6,043 bases of DNA from Candidatus Kerfeldbacteria bacterium (GCA_016204645.1 JACQKI010000055.1:1-6043), one strand, 5' to 3'; counted from the stretch's first letter, positions 1 through 5,831 are shown. The notes: a model not told the origin generated them from the sequence alone. A program made the numbers and translations.

Positions 1-1587
1 CACTTCGATCGTGTAGGTGACCACCTCGCCGGGCTTGGCCGTGTCTTGATTGACGCGCTTGGTGATCGACAGGTCAGGCGCAGTCACTGCACCGCGGACC
101 GACGGTGTCGGCGCTGGCGCGGCCGTGGTCGTCGGCGCGACCGTGACGTTGGTGTTATCGGCGGCCGTGCCGCTATAGGCGCAGACGCCAATGCCCGGAG
201 CCGGGCTCGGAGTGCAGCTCAAGGAGACGACGTTGTGGACCGTGGTTGTGCCGGTCGGGAAGTCAGAACGCAGCAGCCCGTTAAAGCTGACCGTCTTGGT
301 GCCAAGACCTGGAACGGTCAGGTTGTCCCACGTGATCTGGCCCGAGGCCGCAGTCCCGCTGTCGCTGATGTTCGAGACCGACACGACGTCGGCCGGAATC
401 GTGTCGACCAGGCGGACGCCAGTGGCATTGAGTTCGCCGCTGTTGGTCAGGGTAATCTGGTAGGTCAGTGTCTCGGCGGGGTTGGCCGTGGCCTGATTAT
501 CGGTCTTAGCTAGGGTCAGGCTGGCCGGGGTGAAGACGCGCGTATTGCGGAAAGTGCAGGTCAGTCCGGCGCCCTTGGTCACCTGCGCAGTCAGGCTCAG
601 GCCTGTTCCGGCGCTCTGGTCGGAGCAGGACCAGCTGGAGCTGTAGCTCGGCACTGCGTCTTCGGTCACGGTGTACGATTCAGTGAACATGGTGACAGTG
701 GCGCCGCCGGCATTGTCCTGCTGTCCGCTGACGACATCCCAGGTCCAGCCGGCCGGGTTGGTTCGGTCGACCACGCCGTCGGCGTTATCGTCGAACTCCT
801 TATTGACGGTCAGCGTACCCTGGTCGCGGGTGTTGGTGACGGTGCAGGCGACGGCTGGATCGACTGCCACGCTGGTCGTGTGACTCGTCCCAACCGAGCT
901 CGATCCGTCGCTGCAGGCCCAGGCGGCTGAGTAGCCCGGGATCGGGTCTTCTTGGACGGTAACTGATCCGGTCGGCACCATGACGGTTTGCCCACCGGCA
1001 TTGTCCTGCTGACCATTGACCACATCCCAGGTCCAACCAGCCGGGTTGGTTCGGTCGACCACGCCGTCGGCGTTATCGTCAAAGTTTTTGTCGACTGAAA
1101 TAAATCCGGTGTCGTGGACATTGCAGAGCGTGATGACCATTTCTCCCACCGGGGTCACCGGTACCACTACCAGCGGAAACGATACCGGGATCACCGGCAT
1201 CAACGGCGGGGAACAGCTGTCTTGCTCCGGAGGGCCAAAGCTCCAGCCGACGAATTGGTAGCCGGCCGGACCGGTTTCGGACACGAGCACCCCGCCGACT
1301 ATGCTCTCGACGCTGCTGCCCATGTCGTAGAGGGTTCCTGGGTCGCTCTTGAGGAACCACTTGAAGGACGACGGATCGACACTCTCGAATGTGCCGTCGC
1401 CGTTGGCATCAGCCAGCTTATGGACGGTCAGCGTGCCAGTCGGGACTTGGGCCTCGGCCGTGGTCGCCAAGAAGGTTCCGGCCAAGCTGAGGTTCAGGAT
1501 GGTGACAATACCAACCAGCCCGTTAAGGGTTTTCCACACCGCCGTTCGAACGTGTCGGCGGCGGGCGAAGCGGTTAAATCGTTGCAT
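1..1587 (-). CDS. Secreted repeat/DUF11-type cell-surface protein, N-terminal part (C-terminus outside window)
   Basis: An open frame of 529 codons runs on the minus strand from ATG (1587-1585) to the window edge without a stop. An AGAGAGG Shine-Dalgarno five bases upstream supports the start. Residues 1-46 look like a signal peptide: an Arg-rich n-region (to about 20), a hydrophobic core (21-41) and a likely cleavage after AEA (44-46). Three repeats follow at 51-158, 161-254 and 257-350. Each opens with a T/S-V-(H/D/N)-K beta strand, carries a DxNxDGxx(D/E) loop and has one Cys pair (125/155, 225/248, 321/344); they resemble SdrD-B/prealbumin-like stalk domains. Residues 353-485 match the DUF11 pattern (SLTLAKTDNQ, TYQITLTNSGE, DTIPADV). 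A Pro/Ala/Thr linker (484-502) leads to a second DUF11-like start (SITKRV at 507). I infer an extracellular stalk or adhesin-like protein; ligand and anchoring are unknown because the C-terminus is missing. Repeat 1 has an extra Val/Pro-rich insert (127-146). Confidence 0.9.
   Translation of the reverse strand, partial: MQRFNRFARRRHVRTAVWKTLNGLVGIVTILNLSLAGTFLATTAEAQVPTGTLTVHKLADANGDGTFESVDPSSFKWFLKSDPGTLYDMGSSVESIVGGVLVSETGPAGYQFVGWSFGPPEQDSCSPPLMPVIPVSFPLVVVPVTPVGEMVITLCNVHDTGFISVDKNFDDNADGVVDRTNPAGWTWDVVNGQQDNAGGQTVMVPTGSVTVQEDPIPGYSAAWACSDGSSSVGTSHTTSVAVDPAVACTVTNTRDQGTLTVNKEFDDNADGVVDRTNPAGWTWDVVSGQQDNAGGATVTMFTESYTVTEDAVPSYSSSWSCSDQSAGTGLSLTAQVTKGAGLTCTFRNTRVFTPASLTLAKTDNQATANPAETLTYQITLTNSGELNATGVRLVDTIPADVVSVSNISDSGTAASGQITWDNLTVPGLGTKTVSFNGLLRSDFPTGTTTVHNVVSLSCTPSPAPGIGVCAYSGTAADNTNVTVAPTTTAAPAPTPSVRGAVTAPDLSITKRVNQDTAKPGEVVTYTIEV
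538..1107 (-). repeat. Two tandem 94-codon repeats inside the surface-protein gene
   Basis: Codons 161-254 (826-1107) and 257-350 (538-819) align end to end without gaps. The first third is nearly identical: residues 169-199 and 265-295 differ at one position. The DNA at 1040-1080 and 752-792 is identical over 41 bases, including every third codon position. The remaining two thirds diverge strongly but keep the TVxED, YS(A/S)xW(A/S)CSD and NTR positions. Codons 51-158 form a third, more distant copy upstream. Confidence 0.9.
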
Positions 1588-1592
1588 GGGCG

Positions 1593-1599
1593 CCTCTCT
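1593..1599 (-). promoter_or_regulatory. Shine-Dalgarno site of the surface-protein gene
   Basis: AGAGAGG on the minus strand, with five bases (1588-1592) before the ATG at 1587. It fixes the start and shows that the minus strand is the coding strand here. Confidence 0.75.
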
Positions 1600-1602
1600 A
1601 GC

Positions 1603-1631
1603 ATTTGTCCTTGCTGGATCCAAGGACGAAT
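1603..1631 (-). promoter_or_regulatory. Imperfect palindrome in the surface-gene leader
   Basis: The 11-base arms 1603-1613 and 1621-1631 are complementary at 10 of 11 positions, with a perfect GTCCTTG/CAAGGAC core (1607-1613/1621-1627) around a 7-base centre that contains GGATC. It lies 16 bases upstream of the ATG and just beyond the Shine-Dalgarno. It could be an operator or an RNA hairpin near the ribosome site. There is no T-run after it on the minus strand, so it is not a typical terminator. Confidence 0.55.
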
Positions 1632-1651
1632 ATCGTTAGTTGCCTTATGAA

Positions 1652-1733
1652 AAAGCCAGCAAAACTGCATAAGTTTTTCCGGGCACGAGTAAACGGTCTA
1701 CTCGCACAAGACTTATAGAGTTTTGTTGGCTTT
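1652..1733 (-). repeat. Long two-tier inverted repeat upstream of the surface-protein gene
   Basis: The 23-base arms 1652-1674 and 1711-1733 are complementary at 20 of 23 positions (AAAGCCA, CAAAACT and ATAAGT blocks match). Between them lies a second perfect hairpin, CGAGTA (1686-1691) with TACTCG (1699-1704). On the minus strand the outer stem ends in CTTTTTC, so a leader attenuator is possible. CTTATG at 1644-1649 can also pair with CATAAG at 1668-1673, competing with the outer stem. The structure sits 65 bases upstream of the surface-gene ATG. It could equally be the remnant of a small inverted-repeat element. Confidence 0.6.
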
Positions 1734-2092
1734 CACTTCCCCTCAGAAAGGTCGGTGCGAATGAGCGATTGGGTTGTCGAGTTCAACGAGCGTCCACAGA
1801 ACTGCTAACGAGCGATAGCGATAGTGATTTAGGTTGTTTTCTTGAACTTTTGAGGTGAACGAGCAGCGGCGAACAGTCGAAATGTACAAGAAATGCCTTG
1901 GGGGTGTCAAGCCCTCCGACGCAGTCAGGATTTCAGTGTAGCGAACAGCGGCGCAGTACGCAAGTGAAAGCGGAAAAGACTGTTTTCACCACGTTATCCA
2001 CAGGGTACCAGTCGCTTGGTTAGGCGAGCCCGCCACAGGTCGCTCCGGTACCCTGTAAAGCACTCATACGCAGGTGGAAACTGCGGGCGCAT
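1734..2092. other. Intergenic region with no convincing gene
   Basis: I see no supported gene on either strand. Contents: a 15-codon frame at 1761-1808 (ATG preceded by AGAAAGG with about 9 bases spacing, ending TAA); AACGAGC three times (1785-1791, 1807-1813, 1858-1864); a tandem hexamer at 1811-1828 (AGCGAT, AGCGAT, AGTGAT); and one exact DnaA-box 9-mer at 1994-2002. The region should hold the promoters of the surface gene and of pcm, but I found no clear -35/-10 pair. Confidence 0.6.
1994..2002 (+). other. Perfect match to the DnaA-box consensus
   Basis: TTATCCACA matches the bacterial DnaA 9-mer exactly. It is the only perfect copy seen in this intergenic region on either strand. No dnaA, dnaN or box cluster is visible, so a titration or regulatory site, or chance, is more likely than an origin. 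Confidence 0.3.
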
Positions 2093-2125
2093 GTGTCAGC
2101 AGGGAGTATACTGGAGACAAGCGCT

Positions 2126-2743
2126 ATGAAGGCACTGATTGAGCAGCTTAAGGAGCAAGGCTTACTGAAGACTCCGGCGATTATCCGGGCTTTTGAAGTG
2201 GTCGATCGAGTCGGGTTCGTCAAACCCGAATTCGTGACTGACGCCGGTCTGAACGAGCCATTGCCGATCGGTTTTGGCCAAACCATTTCGCAGCCGCTGA
2301 CCGTGGCCTTCATGCTCGAGCTGCTGCAGCCGCAGCCGGGCCAGCGGGTGCTCGATGTGGGCTCTGGGTCAGCTTGGACCACGGCTTTGCTGGCTGAACT
2401 GGTTGGTCCGTCGGGCAAAGTCTACGCCATCGAACGGATCCCGCAGCTGAAAACGTTTGGCCAGGAAAACCTCAAGCGCGCTGGCTACCAGAACGTTGAA
2501 TTTTTTTCCGGCGACGGGGCGCGGGGATTGAGCGAGTTCGCGCCGTTCGATCGGATTCAGGTGGCGGCCGCGGCGCGCGAAGTTCCGCCGGCTTTGCTTG
2601 CACAGCTGGCGGTCGATGGACGATTAGTGATTCCGCTGGGCGAGTACGTTCAGGACGTGACCGTAATCGAGAAGCGGGCTCGCGGGCAGTACCGCGAGCA
2701 GCGGTTTCCCGGCTTTCAGTTCGTGCCTCTCATTACCGACTGA
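2126..2743 (+). CDS. pcm: Protein-L-isoaspartate O-methyltransferase
   Basis: A 205-residue SAM-dependent methyltransferase that would methylate isoaspartyl residues in aged proteins and start their repair in the cytoplasm. Family motifs in order: the N-terminal helix with RVGFVKPEF (28-36), GQTISQP (51-57), SAM motif I VLDVGSGSAW (75-84), the acidic residue after motif I in YAIERIPQL (100-108, E103), SGDGARGL (128-135), APFDRIQVAAAA (139-150) and RLVIPLG (166-172). Length is normal. Motif I ends in AW where GY is common. I chose ATG 2126 over an in-frame GTG at 2093 because GGAG (2113-2116) lies nine bases before it and the family alignment begins there. The GTG has no comparable site. It appears to be the first gene of the plus-strand cluster. 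Confidence 0.93.
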   Translation: MKALIEQLKEQGLLKTPAIIRAFEVVDRVGFVKPEFVTDAGLNEPLPIGFGQTISQPLTVAFMLELLQPQPGQRVLDVGSGSAWTTALLAELVGPSGKVYAIERIPQLKTFGQENLKRAGYQNVEFFSGDGARGLSEFAPFDRIQVAAAAREVPPALLAQLAVDGRLVIPLGEYVQDVTVIEKRARGQYREQRFPGFQFVPLITD

Positions 2744-2762
2744 GTATGGTAGTATCGACGGT

Positions 2763-2849
2763 ATGAATCCCGTTAGAAAGCCAACTGAAAACAGCGTTAC
2801 TGGTTTGATGCATCCAGATGTTAAACCCGCTGATTTTCTAACGGGATGA
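2763..2849 (+). CDS. 28-residue ORF within the palindromic element, stop overlapping the manC start
   Basis: ATG 2763 to TGA 2847-2849 encodes 28 residues, beginning MNPVRKP and ending PADFLTG. Its stop overlaps the manC ATG as ATGA, a classic translational-coupling layout. There is no clear Shine-Dalgarno before 2763, no hydrophobic segment, and no family I recognise. The ends of the peptide are dictated by the inverted repeat, so the peptide itself may be meaningless. If it is translated, ribosomes would melt the stem that covers the manC start codon. I treat it as a possible leader ORF, not an established gene. Confidence 0.3.
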   Translation: MNPVRKPTENSVTGLMHPDVKPADFLTG

Positions 2850-2850
2850 A
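2763..2850. mobile_element. REP/MITE-like palindromic element at the manC start, with possible target-site duplication
   Basis: The 13-base arms 2767-2779 (ATCCCGTTAGAAA) and 2835-2847 (TTTCTAACGGGAT) are perfectly complementary, separated by 55 bases; a G·U pair (2780/2834) could extend the RNA stem. ATGAA occurs just outside both ends (2763-2767 and 2846-2850), as a 5-bp target duplication would give for an element at 2768-2845. Translated, it begins NPVR and ends DFLTG. From memory, unchecked, this pair of tags recurs in spurious proteins annotated in CPR genomes, which suggests a dispersed family. No transposase is encoded. Confidence 0.6.
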
Positions 2851-3937
2851 GGTTGTCATCCGTTGCGGCGGTTCAGGCACACGGCTCTGGCCGCTCAGCC
2901 GTGAACGACGCCCGAAACAGTTCCAACCATTGCTAGGTCAGCGAAGTTTGTTTGTGATGAAGCTGGCGGACGTGCGACCGCTACTTCGGTCGTGGAACGA
3001 TCTGTACGTCTCGACCGTCCGCCAGTACGTGCCGTTCGTGCGTCAACTGGCGCCGCGCGTCAAAGCTGATCACATCATAGCTGAGCCGATTCGTCGCAAC
3101 ACCGGCCCAGCGATTGCGCTGGAAACGGCAGTCATTGCGGCTCACCAGCGTGCCGGTTCTGATCCCGTGATTGCCTCGTTAACCGTTGATGATGTGTTTA
3201 AGGATAGTGGCCGCCTCCGGCAAGTGGTTCGTCGAGCAGCCCGTTTTGTTGAGACCGTCGACCCGTCAGCAGTGGTGACCATTGGGGCACCGGTTAGCCG
3301 ACCGGACTCGGGCGTGAGCTACTTGGTCTTGGGTCGAGTCCTCGAACGGACGCCGACCGTGACGGTGGGGGTGGTCACGCGTTGGATTGAAAAGCCGAGC
3401 GGACCACGGTTGTCTCGATTGGTACACCAGCCGAAGGTAGCGGTGCATACTGGTCAGTATGTTTGGCGGGCGTCAACCGTGTTGCATACGATCCAGGCAC
3501 ACGATCGAGCGCTGGCCGGGCGGCTGTCCAAGATTCAGGCGGCCATCGGTACTCGCCGGTACGCCACCGTGCTGGCACGAGCTTTTCGCCAAACCCGGGC
3601 GGCCTCAGTTGAGGAACTGGTAACGCGACGGGCGCAACGGGTGGTGGGGATCGTTGCTGAAATGGGCTGGAGCGATACGGGTAAATGGTTTTTGATTCAG
3701 GAATTGCGTCGTCAGTCTCCACGGGCTAACGTCATTGACGGAACTGCTATCACCCTCGAGACTGAAGATTCATTGGTCCGTCTGCCAACCGGCAAAGTGG
3801 GCGTGATGATCGGTCTCAAGGGCATGGTCGTGGTTGACACCGGCGACGCGCTGCTGGTTTGCTCGAAAGATCGCTCCGAAGTGGTTAAACGGGCAGTGGA
3901 ACGAATTCGTCAGCTCGGTTGGAACCGGGTGCGGTGA
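2846..3937 (+). CDS. manC: Mannose-1-phosphate guanylyltransferase-like nucleotidyltransferase
   Basis: A 363-residue protein of the ManC/GMP family, which makes GDP-mannose from GTP and mannose-1-phosphate for surface glycans. Visible motifs: the nucleotide-binding loop GGSGTRLWPLSRE (8-20), PKQF (23-26), EPIRRNTGPAIALE (80-93), sugar-binding-type EKP (182-184), GWSDTG (274-279) and the C-terminal VVVDTGDALLVCSKDRS (328-344). There is no extra cupin domain, as in single-domain ManC proteins. Several family positions are altered: CGG for AGG at 7-9, SLTVDD (111-116) where LPADH is usual, and HTGQYVW (201-207) where a WNSGMF-like segment is usual. The exact sugar or nucleotide is therefore uncertain. 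The start codon lies in the right arm of the palindrome and overlaps the stop of the 28-codon ORF. There is no good Shine-Dalgarno. The stop is two bases before mltG. Confidence 0.85.
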   Translation: MKVVIRCGGSGTRLWPLSRERRPKQFQPLLGQRSLFVMKLADVRPLLRSWNDLYVSTVRQYVPFVRQLAPRVKADHIIAEPIRRNTGPAIALETAVIAAHQRAGSDPVIASLTVDDVFKDSGRLRQVVRRAARFVETVDPSAVVTIGAPVSRPDSGVSYLVLGRVLERTPTVTVGVVTRWIEKPSGPRLSRLVHQPKVAVHTGQYVWRASTVLHTIQAHDRALAGRLSKIQAAIGTRRYATVLARAFRQTRAASVEELVTRRAQRVVGIVAEMGWSDTGKWFLIQELRRQSPRANVIDGTAITLETEDSLVRLPTGKVGVMIGLKGMVVVDTGDALLVCSKDRSEVVKRAVERIRQLGWNRVR

Positions 3938-3939
3938 CC

Positions 3940-4977
3940 ATGTCCCGTCGTTTAGCCGCACTCCGCGCGACACTCTCGTTCGTTGTGCCAGTCGTTATCG
4001 TCGGCGCAGCCGCGGCCTGGTTTTTTGTGCAGTTGCAGCCAGTTGACCGGACACGAACTGAAACAGTAACCCTGACGGTTGAGGCCGGAGCAGGTCTGCA
4101 AGCCATTGCCAAACAGCTGAAGCAGGCCGGCTTAATTCGAAATCCGCTGGCCTTCCAAATCGCGGTCGGGTTGGCCGGCCTGTCTAAAGACTTACAGGCC
4201 GGGATGTTCGAGGTCAGTCCGGCGTCGAGTGCCACGGCCATTGCTCGGCAGCTGGCCGGAGCGACCGGCCCGCGCGAAGTGACGGTCACGATGATTGAAG
4301 GCTGGACCAGCCGACAAATCGCTGAATTGCTGCAAGCGAAAGCGATCGGTTCAGCCGAGGCCTTCGTCGCCGCAGCGCAGACGACCGATTCCCGGACCAT
4401 TCTTCCGGACGACCGGTTTGATTTTTTGGCTGGACGGCCAGCCACCGCCTCGCTCGAAGGGTACCTATTTCCCGATACCTACCGCTTTTTTCCCGACGCC
4501 ACGCCGGCCGAAGTGGTTAAAAAAATGCTGACGAACTTTGAGGCTAAAGTGGTTGTCGGACTTGGCGACGATTTGGCGGCCAGCAACCGGACGCTGTTTG
4601 ACGTTATTCGGTTGGCCTCAATTGTAGAGCGAGAGGTGCGAACCGATCGCGATCGACGGCTGGCCGCCGATATTTTCTGGCGCCGGCTAGCGGCGGGTAT
4701 CGCCTTGCAGTCGGACGCAACCGTCAACTACGTGACCGGCAAGAGCGCGCTCCAGCCGACCATCGCCGATACCGAAGTCGACTCACCCTACAATACGTAT
4801 CGTAACCGCGGCTTGCCGCCCGGTCCGATCGGCAATCCCGGATTGTCGAGCATTCAGGCCGTGCTCAGGCCGGAAGCCAACGGTAATTTTTACTTTCTCA
4901 CCGACGCCAGCGGCACCGTCTACTACGCTAAGACGTTCGAGGAGCACGTGGCTAACAAACAAAGGTACTTGCAGTGA
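3940..4977 (+). CDS. mltG: Endolytic murein transglycosylase MltG (YceG-like)
   Basis: A 345-residue membrane-anchored enzyme that cuts nascent peptidoglycan strands and so sets glycan chain ends. One N-terminal membrane helix (about 12-32) follows a basic start (MSRR), placing the catalytic part outside. A small LysM-like region (about 43-92; VEAGAGLQAIAKQL) precedes the YceG domain. Signature segments: EGWTSRQIAELL (120-131), LEGYLFPDTY (172-181), ASIVEREV (226-233) with predicted catalytic Glu230, LQSDATVNY (256-263) and SPYNTYRNRGLPPGPIGNPG (282-301), then a C-terminal YFLTDASG...AKTFEEH. The family looks intact. I use ATG 3940, two bases after the manC stop; an in-frame TTG at 3919 would overlap manC and adds nothing conserved. 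The gene ends in a GTGA overlap with pyrH. Confidence 0.93.
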   Translation: MSRRLAALRATLSFVVPVVIVGAAAAWFFVQLQPVDRTRTETVTLTVEAGAGLQAIAKQLKQAGLIRNPLAFQIAVGLAGLSKDLQAGMFEVSPASSATAIARQLAGATGPREVTVTMIEGWTSRQIAELLQAKAIGSAEAFVAAAQTTDSRTILPDDRFDFLAGRPATASLEGYLFPDTYRFFPDATPAEVVKKMLTNFEAKVVVGLGDDLAASNRTLFDVIRLASIVEREVRTDRDRRLAADIFWRRLAAGIALQSDATVNYVTGKSALQPTIADTEVDSPYNTYRNRGLPPGPIGNPGLSSIQAVLRPEANGNFYFLTDASGTVYYAKTFEEHVANKQRYLQ

Positions 4978-5648
4978 AAGAGGCAATCGTCATTTCCCTC
5001 GGCGGATCGGTGATGGTGCCTAACCGCATTGACACCGTCTTCCTGCGTCGGTTCGCCGCTTTTGTCCGTTGGCTGGCTAAGTCTCGGCGCGTTATTGTCG
5101 TCGCTGGCGGCGGAGCGACCGCACGGGCGTACCTTGAGAGCGCGCGCCAGATTGGTGTGCGACTTCCGACGGCGCTACACTGGATTGGCGTTCGGGCATG
5201 CCAGCTGAACGCCGAGCTCCTTCGAGCAGCACTGGGAATCGCTAGACCGGTACTGATGGATCCTGAGGCGGTCGCTCTCAGCCAGGCTCGAATCACCGTT
5301 GCTGCTCCGCCTCAGGCCGGAGGTACCAGTGATTTCCGGACGGTGATCATCGCCAGGCGCGTTTATGCCAAGGCGGTGTTCAATATCACAAATGTGGATG
5401 GCGTGTACACCGCTGACCCCGGCCGGTATCGGCGGGCTAAGCGACTGGCCAAACTGTCGTGGTCTGACTACCGAAAGATGTTCGGTTCAACCGTTCGGCC
5501 CGGCGCACATTTTCCGTTCGACCCAGTCGCCGCTCGAGCAGCTGCCGCGGCCAAGCTCGAGGTAATGGTCCTATCGAAGAACATCCGCAATTTGCAGAAA
5601 GCTACTGCCGGTCGAGTTTTTCGGGGGACTCGAATTGGTCCGGCTTGA
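4974..5648 (+). CDS. pyrH: UMP kinase, archaeal-type (amino acid kinase family)
   Basis: A 224-residue cytoplasmic kinase converting UMP and ATP to UDP and ADP, feeding UTP/CTP and UDP-sugar supply. Amino-acid-kinase motifs: ISLGGS (7-12), VVAGGGATAR (42-51), WIGVRACQLNAELL (70-83), GGTSD (116-120), NITNVDGVYTADP (137-149) and HFPFDPVAA (179-187). The short length and the IGxxxxxLNA segment fit the archaeal-type PyrH subfamily better than the roughly 240-residue standard bacterial enzyme. GGTSD stands where the subfamily usually has GHTTD. The GTG start overlaps the mltG TGA (GTGA), and AAAGG at 4961-4965 lies eight bases upstream, so translation is probably coupled. The stop overlaps a candidate -35 box for the next unit. 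Confidence 0.9.
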   Translation: MKEAIVISLGGSVMVPNRIDTVFLRRFAAFVRWLAKSRRVIVVAGGGATARAYLESARQIGVRLPTALHWIGVRACQLNAELLRAALGIARPVLMDPEAVALSQARITVAAPPQAGGTSDFRTVIIARRVYAKAVFNITNVDGVYTADPGRYRRAKRLAKLSWSDYRKMFGSTVRPGAHFPFDPVAARAAAAAKLEVMVLSKNIRNLQKATAGRVFRGTRIGPA

Positions 5649-5673
5649 CTGTTTCTACCAAGTCGTGTAGCCT
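5645..5673 (+). promoter_or_regulatory. Candidate sigma70-type promoter for the rplJ leader
   Basis: TTGACT (5645-5650, five of six to consensus) is followed after 17 bases by TAGCCT (5668-5673, a weak -10). A start near 5680 would begin transcription just before the L10-leader stem, which is the expected place. The -35 overlaps the pyrH stop codon. The weak -10 keeps this tentative. Confidence 0.4.
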
Positions 5674-5736
5674 GCTAGTACCCGTTTGAACCCAAGACCG
5701 TCGGTCTCCCGTAGGGAGATAATGCCAGGTCGGGTT

Positions 5737-5764
5737 CCCATAAAATTCATACGAATTTTATGGG
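5737..5764 (+). promoter_or_regulatory. Perfect 12-bp hairpin within the L10 leader
   Basis: CCCATAAAATTC (5737-5748) and GAATTTTATGGG (5753-5764) pair perfectly around a 4-base ATAC loop. GGTGCC (5763-5768) and GGCACC (5774-5779) form a second hairpin that shares two bases with it. They lie between the L10-binding stem and the terminator, probably as a spacer bringing the antiterminator halves together or as a polymerase pause site. There is no T-run after either, so they are not terminators. Confidence 0.65.
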
Positions 5765-5804
5765 TGCCCTAACGGCACCGACGCAGGAAACGAAGCTGTC
5801 CAGC

Positions 5805-5831
5805 CTTGGGTTTGAGCCAACCCAAGTTTTT
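5805..5831 (+). terminator. Intrinsic terminator (attenuator) upstream of rplJ
   Basis: CTTGGGTT (5805-5812) pairs perfectly with AACCCAAG (5819-5826) across a six-base loop, followed by five Ts (5827-5831). It ends nine bases before the rplJ ATG, so it would stop leader transcripts before the gene. AACCCAAG also occurs upstream at 5689-5696, providing the competing antiterminator strand. Confidence 0.75.

Noticed and set aside
46..1650. Several plus- and minus-strand frames of 70-178 codons in the first 1.65 kb
   Set aside because: They are shadows of the uninterrupted 529-codon minus-strand frame, which alone has a signal peptide, a Shine-Dalgarno, internal repeats and recognisable domains.
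1761..1808. 15-codon ORF with a good AGAAAGG site
   Set aside because: Too short to judge, no recognisable content, and nothing downstream that it could lead or couple to.
1893..1912. Small CTTGG/CAAG hairpin as a terminator or riboswitch
   Set aside because: Four to five pairs only, no T-run and no neighbouring gene end.
2107..2112. TATACT as a -10 box for pcm
   Set aside because: No -35 at a suitable distance, and a start about 7 bases downstream would remove the GGAG ribosome site that supports ATG 2126.
1652..2785. Shared AAAGCCAAC between the 1711-1733 arm (minus strand) and 2777-2785, suggesting two copies of one element
   Set aside because: Only nine bases match and the rest of the two palindromes differ; probably chance.
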